A stretch of DNA of 64,000 nucleotides from Brachynemurus nebulosus (GCA_035578155.1 JAPWDM010000009.1:4128001-4192000); one strand, 5' to 3'; positions 1 through 13,758 are shown, numbered from the stretch's first letter. Translations and numbers: made by a program. Notes: generated by a model from the sequence alone, not told the origin.

Positions 1-262
1 TAGTAATTGGTCCGCATGGATTTTTATTGCAATTAGTTAGTAGTTCATGGCCTGACGGATATAGACAGATAATATGTATAATGGTAATCAGGAGCCAATA
101 AAAATTTACAATTCCAATAAGGAACTCCAATAACGGACTCACAATAATTGATTTCAAACAATTCTTACATTTATTTACAATAAGTAATCGGACTGCGCGA
201 ATTTTTACGGCAATTAGTTATTAGCAATGGCCTGGCGATATAGACAGACAATACTGTCTAAT
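1..262. repeat. Diverged tandem duplication, period about 181 bp
   Basis: Bases 1-80 and 181-262 share the order of motifs aattagtta, atggcctg and gatatagacaga, with substitutions and small indels. The repeat may begin left of the window. No coding content is seen. Confidence 0.7.
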
Positions 263-1890
263 GAATTTGATCGGTGGTTAAAAATTCTTTTATTATATTT
301 TTTTTTCTATGTTTGTTATTAATTATGTGTAATTTTTTCTCAATAATGATTCGAATGGATGTATTCATTGGATATTTCCGGTTCGATTCGCATCGTTTGC
401 CGTAAAAACCTTCATCGTCGTAATATGAAAAATTAAATGAAAGAAAGAAATAAATAAATACAAAACTTTTTGATATATATGAAATGTAATTAGACATATT
501 ATAAGTCGTGTACAAGTTACAGTTGTGGACAAAGAAAAAGCTACTGTGTGAGTGCGTAAAAGTCACGATGATGAAGCATTACTGTTTTCATTACACTTCC
601 TGCACCGTTACAGATTTCGTTATAGTATTATTGTTTTTTTTTACGGCTCTGAAACACTACTTCAGATCCTTTATAATTTCAGGCCAAATCGTTCCCTCTT
701 AAGAGTTGTCATTTCCGTATTGCGGAACCTCAGGGACATTTCTCTTTACTTTTCTTTTGGGGTGCTTTTTTTTCTAATTTAAGAAACAAAATAGCGGTAT
801 CGACGTAGGTCTAACGCAAACATTTTTTTTCGAAGGGGTTCAAAGTGGGGGGCAGTATAGCAATTTTCTAACAACAGTCAGAACATAAAATAATTGAAGA
901 CGTGAGTGGATGAAGGTATTATGTAACATTTTTTTTTTGAAAAAGTCGTTTTTTGCAATATTTTGGAATATCCTATGCTGAAATATCCTATTTTGGAATA
1001 TCTTTGTATTTTGGCTTCTATTGTAAAATTATAAAAATGTTACATACACCTTCATCCACTCATGTCTTCAATTTTTTCCCATCAAGTACATTAGTTTTAC
1101 TAAGGCGGTTCACAAGATTATTAAAAAAATATTGGCTTTTTCGCTAAATGGCACCAGTTTGAAAAAATAAGTTTTGAAAATCGATGATAAAAAATTTATT
1201 TTTTAACCAATTACAATAATCCTGTGTACCACTTTAGCTAACCTATCTAAGAAGCTACAGGTAAAATTTCAAGTTAATCCAATCAAAACTGCTGGAGTTA
1301 TTTGGTCCACCATCTTGGAAAATATAGTTTCGAGAAAAATGCGTCTAAAATTTCAAAACGTGTTTATACCTATTATTAACGCCATCTATCACTGATTTAT
1401 GTAAATTAGTTATCGACCCAGCTCGACAATTTCAAAATACTATGTATCAACTTTAAACGCATTTTTACGAAACTTTTAATTGAGCTTAGTTTCTGAACCA
1501 GATGATAGATCGACTTGATTCTGAAAATCGAGAAAATTAACTCCAATAGGTTCACATGTGATTCATTTTGGCAATGTCTACTTCCCAGAAATAAGTGGAT
1601 ATCTCATTACCCCAACTTTACAACATTTATAGATTACAAAAAATACAGGAATCATCCTCAGAGGTCGCTCCCGTTATCAGAAAATTACTCCATAAGAAAA
1701 AATTAATTTGTTTCACTGGTGTTAAAATTATTTTCGCCACAACTGTACGTGTAGTAGTAGTACTGAACTTGCGTTCATTAATAGGTATTTGTGCTATGTC
1801 TGATTTGTTTTAACAATAATGAAACATGCATGGGAAGGTGTCGTTTTCGTGACATCAAAAAGTTAAAATACTTTTTTTCTTACTACTTAC
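263..1890. other. Gene-free AT-rich stretch with one small fold-back
   Basis: I see no gene. The stretch holds the fold-back at 892-1076 and otherwise low-complexity AT-rich sequence. The open frames here are short and lack coding character. Confidence 0.5.
892..1076. repeat. Small fold-back (MITE-like)
   Basis: The left arm (892-936, containing gagtggatgaaggt) is repeated inverted at 1033-1076 (containing accttcatccactc). About 95 bp between them carry repeats of the ggaatatc type. No target duplication was identified, so the transposon class is open. Confidence 0.7.
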
Positions 1891-1932
1891 GTAAACACTG
1901 ATCGAGATAACTAGGATGATATCGGAACTCAC
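1891..1932 (-). CDS. Candidate 42-nt internal exon
   Basis: Read on the minus strand, a T-rich tract ending gttccag is followed by 42 bases and then the donor gtaagt. In frame 0 it encodes VSSDIILVISISVY, which is hydrophobic. A second frame is also open, and the third has an early stop. It is richer in GC than its flanks and its length is a multiple of three. The first bases, gtgagt, are themselves a donor-like string, so the region could instead be the start of an intron after a T-rich exon. It might belong with the other minus-strand candidates at 29856, 51080 and 58508, but nothing here proves that. I do not recognise the product. Confidence 0.3.
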
Positions 1933-2949
1933 CTGGAACAAAAAAAAAATTATTTTAAAAACAATTTTTAATGGTATTAAAATGAAGTTCCCGTAGGATA
2001 CAGAAACTTGGTAGAAAGACGTACCGGGAGAGAAGGGCATAAAAAAAACCAATTTTAAATAAAATTTACTTAGTACAGTACGCCTTAATTAATATTTCTT
2101 TCAAGAAAAAAAAAATGGAGCAAATGATCCCCTTCAAATCAAAAATACAATAGCCAATTTTTCTAACGATTAATTTTCCGTATATCAATTAATAATTAAT
2201 ATTGTGCGAGGGGCAAAGCGGAAATAAAAATGAAAAATATAAAATTAATCGCCACAGTTCAATAAAAAAACCCTCACCTCACACCTACACCCCAATTCAA
2301 ACATCACCAACATCATCAATTCTTCATTATTCTTTTTTTTATTTCTTTTTAAGAAAAAAAAAAACACAACCGAAAAAGATGATGAACGAATAAGAAGGAG
2401 GCATTAATTATCATTATTCTTCAAAAGGCATCATTAATTTTATAATTCAATCTCACAGTTGGCTGGGGTGATGTCCGGGGGGACTGCCGCAGGGGGGGGG
2501 GTACAAAATGAAATCAGACACATTGTCAATTACAATAACCCAGAGAATTAATTGATCAGCTGTACAGATTCTGTTCATCAGCTACTGTAAAGACGAACGA
2601 ACAGTCAATATTCTTGCAATAATCGTATTCTTTCGGTAAAAATATGATTTTCTGTCTTTCTCTGATGTGTTAATGGTTGTATCATTTCATTCTTTTTCAA
2701 TGGAATGATATTAATGTTTGCATATTACGAGTTTGGAAGTTTCTTGAAAATTGGAAATCTTGAAGATACTAGAAAAGGTTGTTTCTATCTACAAAGTTTC
2801 CTTGGAAACGTTTCAAAAATTTTTCGTAAAATGCATCACTTTCATAAAAAAAATTATCGGTCAAGTACAAGTTATACTTGTGAAAATAGTGTTTCGTACA
2901 GTAAGCTGCTAAACATCGATTTAATGTAACAGCAAGTGACTAAATAAAT
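1933..2949. other. No gene seen; G-run at 2493-2502
   Basis: AT-rich sequence with a C-rich patch at about 2274-2310 and a G-run near 2495. I see no splice-bounded open frame. Confidence 0.4.
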
Positions 2950-4783
<1,834 letters not shown>

Positions 4784-4814
<31 letters not shown>

Positions 4815-4945
4815 TAATGAATATTATTTTCGGTTTCTAGGGACCTCAAAACAAACTTCTGCCATAGTCCCGGACTCAAGTCGCACCATGACGGTGGCTG
4901 TAATAGCTGAATTACATTTTGGAAATTTGCTAAAAGTCTAATTTG
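4784..4945 (+). repeat. Repeat family A, (TA)n plus right arm
   Basis: A (TA)n tract (4784-4809) is followed by the right-arm motifs ttttcggtttctagggacct, tgccatagtccc and gctgtaatagctgaatt, ending ggaaatttgctaaaa. Confidence 0.8.
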
Positions 4946-5731
4946 GACTATTGAGTGCTCACTATATAGAACCTTAATTGTTGTACGAGCCCAATTCACT
5001 TCTGGCGCTTGAAATTAATTCTCCGAATCAAAATTTATTTGGGCCACACTCGCCAACTCTGTTTTTCGGGAAAATATTTGGTAGGGTTCTCCACATGAAA
5101 AATGCCCCGGGGTCTCACAGGAAAATTTAGCCCTGTACAGTATACTAAAAAAAACAGATTAAGATTTTGTAAATATTTCGAAAATATTAGAGCCACTGAA
5201 AATTTAGTAGGATTCGTAAATTTCCGTTTTGTGATATTTCTGAATCGTAAGGACCAAATGCAATGTATCAAAATCAACAATTTTTGAAACAATTTTCCCA
5301 AAAAGTTTTTCGTAAACTGATATTTATATCTGTTGGCACATTTTTCGAGACACTCGGTACCTTACAGATGAATACGTAATAATTAGGTGATTAAAATTAG
5401 CGAGATATTGAAAACTTCAATAAAAGTTCCAATAATAAACGCAATTACAACGCTCCCTTTCTGCATTTAATGATTTCGAAGATCGAAGAATTATAAATTT
5501 ATTAAATATACATACATACACATAATCTTCATAATTCGTTTTTTTTTTATTCAAAATCAATTAAACATTATTCGAAGTAGAAAATTCGGTACACGAATGT
5601 AGAATGCTCCTTCCCCCTCCTACGTCGCGGTACCAATGAAGAACATATCTTCTTATTTAAATCCCAATATCGGTTAATACTATGGCACTGATTTTAATTG
5701 CACCAATTAGTTCCATAAGTAAGACGGTGAA
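4946..5731. other. No gene seen; upstream region of exon 5800
   Basis: AT-rich, with a slightly GC-richer patch at 5600-5640. If 5800-5850 is a first exon, the promoter should lie in the last few hundred bases. I see no convincing TATA box or initiator at a set distance. Confidence 0.35.
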
Positions 5732-5764
5732 GACGATTGACTGACTGACTCTGACTGACTGACT
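5732..5764. repeat. (CTGA)n short tandem repeat
   Basis: Repeated ctga units with one interruption, directly upstream of the candidate first exon. They would lie in the 5' untranslated region or core promoter if that gene is real. Confidence 0.85.
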
Positions 5765-5799
5765 ACGTACCTAAAACAATTGTCTGTCGATCACGCGAA

Positions 5800-5850
5800 A
5801 TGGAAATTGAGAAGATCGTCGTCTTCTTCACCTTCACCTTCGTCTGTTCG
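5800..5850 (+). CDS. Candidate first coding exon: signal peptide
   Basis: ATG at 5800 in the context gcgaaATGG opens 17 codons reading MEIEKIVVFFTFTFVCS. The exon ends exactly at a consensus donor, TCG|gtgagt, at 5851. A charged N-terminus followed by VVFFTFTFVCS fits the start of a secretory signal peptide, split by an intron as is common for secreted insect proteins. The codons use C at third positions (atc gtc gtc ttc ttc acc), unlike the AT-rich surroundings, which supports real coding. The exon ends in phase 0. The rest of the protein is not identified. The exon at 10449 starts in a different phase, so it cannot be the next exon unless one intervenes. The mature product is unknown. Confidence 0.55.
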
Positions 5851-7727
5851 GTGAGTAAAACTTCAATCGCCAGCTATACCACCACGCGAAGCAACCAATC
5901 ACTTGGAAAATATGTACTTAACTATTATTATTGCTTCTTTTGTCCCACTACAAGCTTTATATTTTCATATCTTTATTATACGTAGAGGTAGAGTTAAGTT
6001 GATAGAAGGTGAGGTGATCACCAAAATTAACCGTATTGGAAATATAGTTGTTTTAATTTAAAATGGACAGTTTGTAATTTTTACGTCCAATCAGATCACG
6101 TTTAAGATCGAATATTTTCTGATGTATGACATATCAAATAGTTAATAAATATTATACTGTTGTTTTTCTGACAACTGATCAAAATTAATCATTCTTATGT
6201 TTTGTAAATCCTCGACATTCAAATAATTGTTTATCACTGACATTTCAATATTTGTTAAATAAAGATAGACAGACGTATGTTAGAAATAGAATTTTCAGAT
6301 TGGACTGAATATCCGTTTTTGGAAATTTTTAGTACTGAAAATATTTTTAAAAAGAGAAATAATTTCTTGAGTTTTGTGTAATTTTTTTTAAGGTGTATTT
6401 TATTAATGCCAAATTTAAATGAGTAAAACAATTCACAAATTTTTCTAATTTTCCAGGTTAAAAGTTGAAGCCTTTAACTTTCACTCATCATTCTGAACTT
6501 CTCCGATTTTCCAGGTCCGTGGTACTCCTAAGAAATTTTTTAAGGTATACTTCTAATTGTAAGTATTTCAGGATGGCCAATTTTTCTCAAGAACCCAAGA
6601 CTTTTCCGGTTTTCCAGACAATATTTGAGTTTTATCTTTATTTTATTCTTTCCCCCGAAAATTTTTTGTTTTAATTTCGAGACAAAACTGAAAGTGACTC
6701 AAATCAACAGTACTGAGGATAAAAATTAGAGGTGTTTTGAATTTCTTTTGACACCAATCTTGAAAAAATGAAAAATGAAATAAAAATTACGTTTTCGATA
6801 CTACGTTTCACTACTCGAGGGTAAAAAAGAATGCAATAGATGTAGAATCCTGTCCTAGCATGGAATTTTTACCAGATTTTCATAATTTCTCGACGTTTCT
6901 CGAACCTTTCCAGAAAGTGGCCACCCAGTGTTTCTCTAATTACTCTGAGTACAAATGTTCAAATTGCAAAAATTAAATTAATCAAAAACGACGAAAGATT
7001 TTGGTTAAATCTTGTACAAATATAAGACCAAATAAAATTATTACAATTTGTCCATTTCAATTTTCGTTCATTATACTTGATAGTACATACAATGAGTATC
7101 TTGTACAACAAACACTCTAGAGCTAGCAAGGAAATTTGTTGGTAAAACTTAAAAGTAAGTATTGGTCGGGAACGAGTTCCAACCCTGTTCCCTCCCTGCA
7201 ATTCGTTGTAGATACGTTCGTTATATTCAATTACTTTTCTCGCCGTAAACGACTCTCTCGATTTTCACTCTTCGAATTTTCGACGAGTAATTTAAGACAG
7301 CTGACAACCAGTCCGTTCCGTTTCGAACAATCGAATCACCTTAAAAAACGTAGCAACGAATATAGTTTTTTAAATTGACAGCCGAACAGGAGAGAAGCTT
7401 TCGAATTAAACTGACAATGTTAATTAGAAATTTCGATCATTATCTCTCAATGACTGTGTTTTTTTTTTTATTTTTCAAGTTCGATAATTCAATTTTCTTG
7501 GAATTAATTAAATCACGATATAATGCCTATTATTCGATTGATCCCGTTTTAATTGGGCGTTAAAATAAATTTGTAATAAGTAGGAGTTATTTTTGTTTAC
7601 AGTAAAAAAAAAATATAATAATTTTTTTGCAAATACAGGAAAAGTTCAAATTTCACATTCCAAACTCCAAACCCAATTTCACATACACTCCAGTCATGCT
7701 TCATTTAAGGTATTTGGTGGGAGATAG
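5851..7727. other. Probable intron; possible hAT end at 6929
   Basis: No exon is supported. Around 6450-6620 the motif ttttccagg recurs, and the stretch ends near 6929 with gtggccacccagtg. Its complement cactgggtggccac resembles hAT-type termini in insects. No matching left end or 8-bp duplication was found. Confidence 0.3.
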
Positions 7728-8695
7728 TCAGGTAAAAAAGTATAGCCCAGCGAAAAAATTTTTTGCAATTCCGGGATTAAAAGACATGATTTAGTCCCTT
7801 ATAATAGGGAGTAAAGTGCCACTTTTAGTACTAAGGGACTAAAAAATTTACTTTTAGTCTCAAGGGGCTAAAAAATAATTTTGCTCCCGCTTTTAAACCA
7901 ATCCGCAAGCACAATTTACAAAAATTTAACTTAAGTAGCGTTGCTAGTTAATTGAAAATAATAAACAAATTCGAACTTGTAGATAAAGACAAACAGTTAT
8001 ATTGTATTGTACAATTCGATTGATTTATCCAAAGTATACTTGATGGAATATTATTACATACAATTGGAATGACACTTAAGTAATTTTTTTAATCTTTACA
8101 ATTTTAAATTATCCGGAATTGCCAAAAATAGTATATACACCACAGGACTAAAGTGTTTTTTTTCATCTCTCGTGTAATTTGTTGCCTCCGGGCCTCTGTA
8201 GGCCCTCTGGCAACAAACTTTACACTCGGGATTAAAACTCACACTTTAGTCCCTTGGTGTATAATATACTATTTTTTATCAAAAATTAAATAAATCTATT
8301 AATATACTGCAGTTATTATATTTGTATATCACTTGCTTTTTTGAATTTCCGCGCGCTTATGTTGTAACAATATAAAAGCATTGTTGAAAAAGCGTTGTAA
8401 AAACGTTGTAAAATGATGTTTATAAATTATATTTAAAAAACGGCGTGGTTAATAATTTTTGTTTCTTATTAAATATGGTTTGTAACTTTGTATTTTATAA
8501 CATATTAAATTTTTATCAAATTTCTTTGACATGTTTTCATTTTATTCAAAAAAAATATAGTTTTCCCATAAGAGCCCGTGTTAAAATTATAAAACTTTGA
8601 AACAACCGTTTTTCTCAAAATTGGGACGGTCAATTATTTTTTTTTTTTTTTTTTTTTTGGTATAGGCTCGTATTATTGGTATTGAATTAAATAAA
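7728..8695 (+). repeat. Repeat family E, copy 1, with insertion
   Basis: This matches 45768-46222 over nearly all of that copy: gatagtcaggta at the left, tgatgtttataaattata in the middle, and gtattattggta near the right. About 510 bp (roughly 7766-8275) are present only here, so they are a later insertion or were lost from the other copy. Class unknown. Confidence 0.75.
8118..8280. repeat. Fold-back inside family E copy 1
   Basis: The outer arms aaaaatagtatatacacca and tggtgtataatatactattt are inverted copies. An inner stem pairs gttgcctccgggcc with ggccctctggcaac. It forms the right part of the 510-bp insertion and looks like a MITE that landed in family E. Confidence 0.7.
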
Positions 8696-8751
8696 TGTCT
8701 AGACAAGTTTCGTTAAAATCTTTTGAAAAATCATTTTCCGGATCAACTACA

Positions 8752-9420
8752 TTAAGGGGAGAGGATCCTCCAGACAACAGGTTTTTTAATAATTCATTTT
8801 AAGAAACTGGATACATTTATTGTATCAAATGAAGTTACATAGAATAGTACATGTTATGGTGTATTCACTCATAAATTTTTATACAAAAAAAAAAAAAATT
8901 ACGGCGCTACAGCTGTTCTAAGTTGCCTCTTTTAATTTGCGCCGTGGAATGCCCAGCCTCTTGTAATCAACTGAATTCAATCGGACAAAAAAATTTTATT
9001 AAAATAAATTATTACGCTTTGCATATACCTAGTTCTGATGAGAATTTTTTTTTCACAATTTAAAATCAAAAAGAAAAAAAATTTCACTTTTTTTTTTTAT
9101 AAACAAATTGTTATAAACAATATTTATAGTAATAATTTATGCAAAATTTTAGGTATATGAAAAGGCCAATATCTTAAACAATATCTGAACAAAATTTCAA
9201 GTGAATACCTTAATAACTTTTGAGAACCTGTTTTGAGAAAAACGCTATTAAAAAGTTTCCGTTATTGAAAAGTAGAGTTAAGAGCAGTTTATCGTTATCT
9301 AAGATAATCTTTCTGTTGGGATTAAAACATTAGAAATATATGCCTTAAAGTTCAAATGAACTTTTAAAGGAAAACAAAAAATGAAAAATTTGAAAGTTCT
9401 GGAGGACCCTCCCCCCTTAA
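8752..9420. mobile_element. TTAA-flanked non-autonomous element (Kolobok- or piggyBac-type)
   Basis: Seen: ttaa at 8752-8755 is followed by ggggagaggatcctccaga, and the right end is the inverted form, tggaggaccctcccccc then ttaa at 9417-9420. The element is about 669 bp with no transposase frame. Known: TTAA duplications occur in piggyBac and Kolobok, and Kolobok ends usually begin with purine-GG, which fits better. Class assignment is inference. Confidence 0.65.
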
Positions 9421-9735
9421 TGCAACGTTGCAAGGTATTGTCAGATTTCAGAACGGAAACAGGCCAAGTGGGGAATAAAATTTATTTGTCGTAAAAAATA
9501 ATTCCTCTACTTTCATATGCTACATATTACCTACATTAAATCCATATAAAAACCACTGACTGTACGGATCCAATCCTCTCAACAGAGGTTTTACTGTATT
9601 TTATAACCTACACGGACATTTTACGTCTCACGCCACAATCATAATGTGTGGGTTGTAATCGCCACTCAAGAATAGAGATTTTCTCGTGGTATAAATAACT
9701 TTAAACCACTCCAAAAAAATAACAAAACTTTCGAG

Positions 9736-9961
9736 TAACGTAAAAGCCCCCATTATGGAACGTTATCTAATACTGGAACAGTTTTGATTTACATCTCTAA
9801 ATGCGAGGTGAATTTAAATTGAAAAACAATCATTCTATCAATAATAATTTTTGTTTCAGATAATCAGACGTTTCTTTCAGAAATAACTTCATTAATATGT
9901 AAATGTCAAAACTGTTCCAGTATTAGATACCTACCGTTCCATAATGGGGGTTTTTACGTTA
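9736..9961. mobile_element. TA-flanked MITE with about 55-bp inverted repeats
   Basis: The left arm (taacgtaaaagcccccatta, then tggaac and tactggaacagttttga) is repeated inverted at 9907-9961. It sits between TA dinucleotides, as expected for the Tc1/mariner or pogo group. It has no coding capacity. Confidence 0.75.
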
Positions 9962-10448
9962 ACTCAAAAAATTTAAAATCTTACCTTTTTGTCAATTAAT
10001 ATTTCACTAAATTCAAATATCGAAAATCACTTAAAAGTGCAATAACACTGAAATAAAATTTGTCAAAGCAATTTTGTGTATACTGTCCACTTAACAAATT
10101 TTGAATAGTACTCAAAAAAAAAAAAAACTGTTTTCCGTAAATTTTAATATATGTAGATACAGATGCTGCTGATAAGTCCATCACTAAACTAATAAAAATT
10201 TCTATCGTATAGGAACCCAAAAATAAAATATATCAATTTTAATTACATTTTTTTTTAAATGAATATATTTTTTGATTATCAGGTCCGCGGCAATAAAAAA
10301 AAATTATCAACTGTTATTAATTTTTTAAATAAATATTTCATTATTAAAATTAGTTAGTGTGTAATTTATGATTTTTTTTAAAAAATTCATATCCTAATTA
10401 AACGCGGATTGTACAATAAAAATAATATATATATATTTTTTTTATTAG
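9962..10448. other. No gene seen; intron-like upstream of exon 10449
   Basis: AT-rich. A minus-strand acceptor/donor pair near 9984-10060 was considered and dropped because every frame has a stop. A strong T-rich tract ends at 10448. Confidence 0.4.
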
Positions 10449-10536
10449 TAAAATTGATGTAAGACGAGTTACATTTGTTTATGGTGCAGTGATAGGTTTG
10501 AACTTGGCTTTAAAGGTGTTATACAGTGTTTTTAAG
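10449..10536 (+). CDS. Internal exon, hydrophobic segment
   Basis: An acceptor with a long T-rich tract (ttttttttattag) ends at 10448, and AAG|gtaagt marks the donor at 10537. The 88 bases give one leftover base plus 29 open codons. The frame contains VRRVTFVYGAVIGLNLALKV and then LYSVFK. This reads as a basic lead followed by a possible membrane helix of about 18-20 residues. The other two frames are closed (an immediate TAA in one). The exon starts one base into a codon boundary and ends in phase 0. I do not recognise the family. It may share a gene with the signal-peptide exon at 5800 only if an exon of length 3n+2 lies between them. Confidence 0.5.
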
Positions 10537-10699
10537 GTAAGTCTATTGGGATATGTAGCATACAAAGTTGTGAATTAATGTTACTAACATCTGGTATCAG
10601 AGTGATGTTGATTGCTGTTCTTTGACTCTATACTAGCATACATTGAACAGTCTTGATACCAACGGAATACCTAATACGTATACACGTATGGTATATCTG
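10537..10699. other. Downstream intron sequence
   Basis: Follows the donor at 10537. No further exon is seen before the family A copy. Confidence 0.4.
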
Positions 10700-10870
10700 T
10701 GTCCATTCGAATCGAAAATTCAGTTATTACAGCCACTATCATGGTGTGACTTGAGTCCGGGACTATGACAGAAATTTGTTTTAAGATTCCTAGAAACCGA
10801 AAATGACATTCACTAAAATTGTATGTATTTATGTGCCTACACGATAACTCTCGAACGAAACATCGATTTT
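10700..10870 (-). repeat. Repeat family A, right arm and junction
   Basis: Complement of the right arm (attcagttattacagccact, then gagtccgggactatg), continuing across the normal microsatellite site into cacgataactctcgaacgaa. It has no long TA tract here. Confidence 0.75.
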
Positions 10871-11023
10871 TCTGTTTCCATGCATAGGGTAAAAAAATTT
10901 TTTCTTATATTGCAAAACACGTTTTTGATCACCACATTCTAAATAATAAGTACATAAAATTTTAAATGCAAGATCTAGATAATTATTATTCTTAGGGCTT
11001 AGGTTTATTTCTGGATGTTCTTT

Positions 11024-11735
11024 TTGCATCCGAGACTACTAAAGTAGCGGAAGCATTGTGATCACTTTTGAAAAATAAAAAATTTTTTCCCTCCAAATTA
11101 AAACTTTTTACGCACATTTTACGTTTTAGAGCTTGCTGAACAATTTTGGTTTGGTGTCTGTCCGTCTGTGTGTCGCCAGGTTGCACCAAGTGGCATAACT
11201 TCTGAACTATTCGATTGTTTTTAATGAAATTTTCAGGAATTATGAAGTTTGGTTCCTATAGATGATCCCCTGTGAATTTAATCGAAATCGGAGTAACGAT
11301 AGCTACGCCGCTACCATGTCATTCCATTAATATACTAAATTACACCAAGTGGCATAACTTCTGAACTATTCAATTCTTTTTTATGAAATTGTCAGAAATT
11401 ATGCGATCTGGCTCCTAGATGGCCCCTACAAATTTCATTGCTTTCGGAGTAATAGTATCCACGGCGCTGCAATGAAATCCCATTAAATGTCATTATCTTT
11501 ACTGCTAGTCCCACTTCGCTCAAACTTTTAAAGTATTTTTGGGGTTAGTTTCTAAAATATTTTTGCTATTATTTTATAATTTAGTCTTAAAGTATTTTAA
11601 GTTACAACAATTTTTTATGAACTTTAAGGTGAAAATATAATTTCACGATATACTTATATATTTGGTAGAATACTGTTTTAGAGTCTTTTATGAGTACGAG
11701 GAAGCTGTATGCCACACCCTATTGGCAACGTTTTT
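11024..11735 (+). repeat. Repeat family C, copy 1, with internal tandem units
   Basis: It starts near gagactactaaagtagcgga and contains gtctgtccgtctgtgtgt. It has two tandem units of about 155 bp that each begin caccaagtggcataacttct, and it ends near cgaggaagctgtatgcc. The same order, inverted, occurs at 37670-38250. The modules recall insect Helitron or LINE 3' regions, but I cannot classify it. Confidence 0.75.
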
Positions 11736-13171
11736 GATTCTCAAATCGTTTTAAACTTATAAGAACACTAAATTCCATTTCAAAAGAGATTCTATATGGT
11801 CGACATTATTTAGGTTTTGGGACACAAAGTATCTGTCGGGTGGATCACTTGTTACTATACACGGATTCGTATAAAAGCATGAATACACACGAGAGAGAAT
11901 ATTGAAATCAAATTTTATCAATTCAAAATAATATATTTGAAAAGTCTTTATTTTTTTATTCGATTGCGATAAACTTGATAATGAAAATGATTTTTTTTTT
12001 CAAGTGAGCCACTTTTTTATGACAATTACTGTACAGTGTACACTCCAATACGTATATATGGTTTTATTAATGGATCAATTTAGTGTATATGTAATAGTGA
12101 ATTGACGATGATAACCTTTGTCAAAATTCTATTCAATTTTTTGTCCAGATCAAAGAGTCATTGATTATTAAAAACAAATACTTTATCAATACATATTTTG
12201 ATTGGATTAAGACTGTCAATTGAAAGGATTCATTGAACTCGATTTAATAATGAAATTTATTGATATATTAAAAATAGCCTTAAGTACATCTTCTACATAC
12301 AGACAAAAAATTATTTTTTAAATTATTAAGTATACATTTAAGTAATAATTGGTGTTGCAATAAAAAAATCTTATTGATTCTGTGATGTATTCTGATGTAC
12401 ATAGATTACTCTGGTCTAATTCTGTTATTGAGATTAGGTCAAATGTTTAATCAACATGCCATGATACAACACAGTGCGATATTGAAATTTTATTAATCGT
12501 ATTACATAATAAATTAATAATTACTGGTTAATTGCGCAAATACAGTACCGTTCCAATAAGAATTAAATTATGTAACGTTTCATTTAATTTAAGCTTGCGA
12601 ATGCTGAAATAAAAATTCAGTATAAGGTCTCCAAGAGTTGAACGAGATATTTGATCTTTATGAAATTTGATGGAAACGTTGAAAGTATCCAACCCTTGGG
12701 TAAAGAAAGGTATGTAAGGAATCAGGTGTTTTTGGATATTTTTCGGCAAAGACAGGTGAATTTTTGGATACTGTTAGTTTATGGCAAAAAGGTCCGCATC
12801 TGTTTTTGGCTATAAAACAAAATTAATGGTCCGACTTTAGTGATTTTTTTTTCTAAATGTTCGAAATTTCACGAGGGAAAAACGCTAGAAAATTAACAGT
12901 GCCAATTTTTATGCAAATTTGCACCGTTAATTTTCAATTTTTAGCATCCTTAGAGGGAAGTAAGTGAAAAACAGTTTCATTTTCGGACAAAGAATACTTA
13001 ACTAACTTTAGGGCGACTACACAACAGGAGCCGCAGTTGTCAATAATTACCCTTTGCCCAAAAATGAGGTTTCAATGGTACTGCGCCGTCCATTTTTCAC
13101 TGAAGCCGTCTTTTAATTTCCCAGCATTTCCAGTATGTGTAGGCAAAAATAAATGGCTATATATATATATA
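11736..13171. other. No gene seen; one hairpin near 12888-12940
   Basis: AT-rich. The sequence gaaaattaacagtgcc and its near-complement tgcaccgttaattttc form a stem around 12888-12940. No splice-bounded exon is recognised. Confidence 0.4.
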
Positions 13172-13622
13172 CTGTGTGAGTTTTTCGAGAGTTGCCATTT
13201 TTATTTCAGCCAAACCGTTGATTTAATCGAAAAATTGTTCAAATAAGAGTTGGCGATATCGACGGGGGCCACCGATTGCTATAGTCAGGAGCTTTATAGC
13301 TCTTATGGTTTTCGAGCTATGATACAAACTTATAGATTTTTAAATGGGACTATATATTGATTTTTCGATAAAACTGATCTAATGCATTAATTAACAACAT
13401 AAATTAGTAAAACAATTTTTTTTTTCAATTTTAATTTTTTAATTTTTCTTTAATTTATCGGTTAGGCTAAAAATATGCATATGTACTTGAGGCTACTTCA
13501 ACCAATGGTGTTTTTCTTGGTTACATTTCCATTACATCCAAGAAAAAAACCTTTTCCAGTACCATTTCTATCATAAAAATTTGGTTGTAATAAAAATGGC
13601 AACTTTCAAAAAACTCACATGA
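13172..13622. mobile_element. Repeat family B (TA-targeting MITE), complete copy
   Basis: The left end ctgtgtgagtttttcgagag and gttgccatttttatt is mirrored at the right (ttgtaataaaaatggcaact, then aaaaaactcaca). The ends sit between TA dinucleotides in a short TA tract. The interior carries gctttatagctcttatgg. It is about 451 bp with no coding frame. TA targeting suggests the Tc1/mariner or pogo group (inference). Confidence 0.8.
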
Positions 13623-13758
13623 TATATAAATTTTAGTGAATATAATTTTTGGTTTCTACGGACCTCAAAACAAATTTCTGCCATAGTCCCGGGTTCAAGT
13701 CGTATCATGACAGTGGCGGTAATAGTTGATTTTTCGATTCGAAAATTCGTTAAATGTA
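13623..13758 (+). repeat. Repeat family A, right arm, abutting element B
   Basis: It starts in TA repeats directly after B and carries gacctcaaaacaaatttctg and tgccatagtcccgggttcaa. It ends near gaaaattcgttaaatg. Element B therefore sits at the A microsatellite position here too, although the left arm of A is not seen on its other side. Confidence 0.75.

Noticed and set aside
9984..10042. Minus-strand exon candidate between ttatttcag and gtaaga
   Set aside because: All three frames contain a stop.
13700..13730. Box B-like gggttcaagtc in family A, suggesting a tRNA-derived SINE
   Set aside because: No box A lies at the right distance upstream on the same strand, and no cloverleaf forms.
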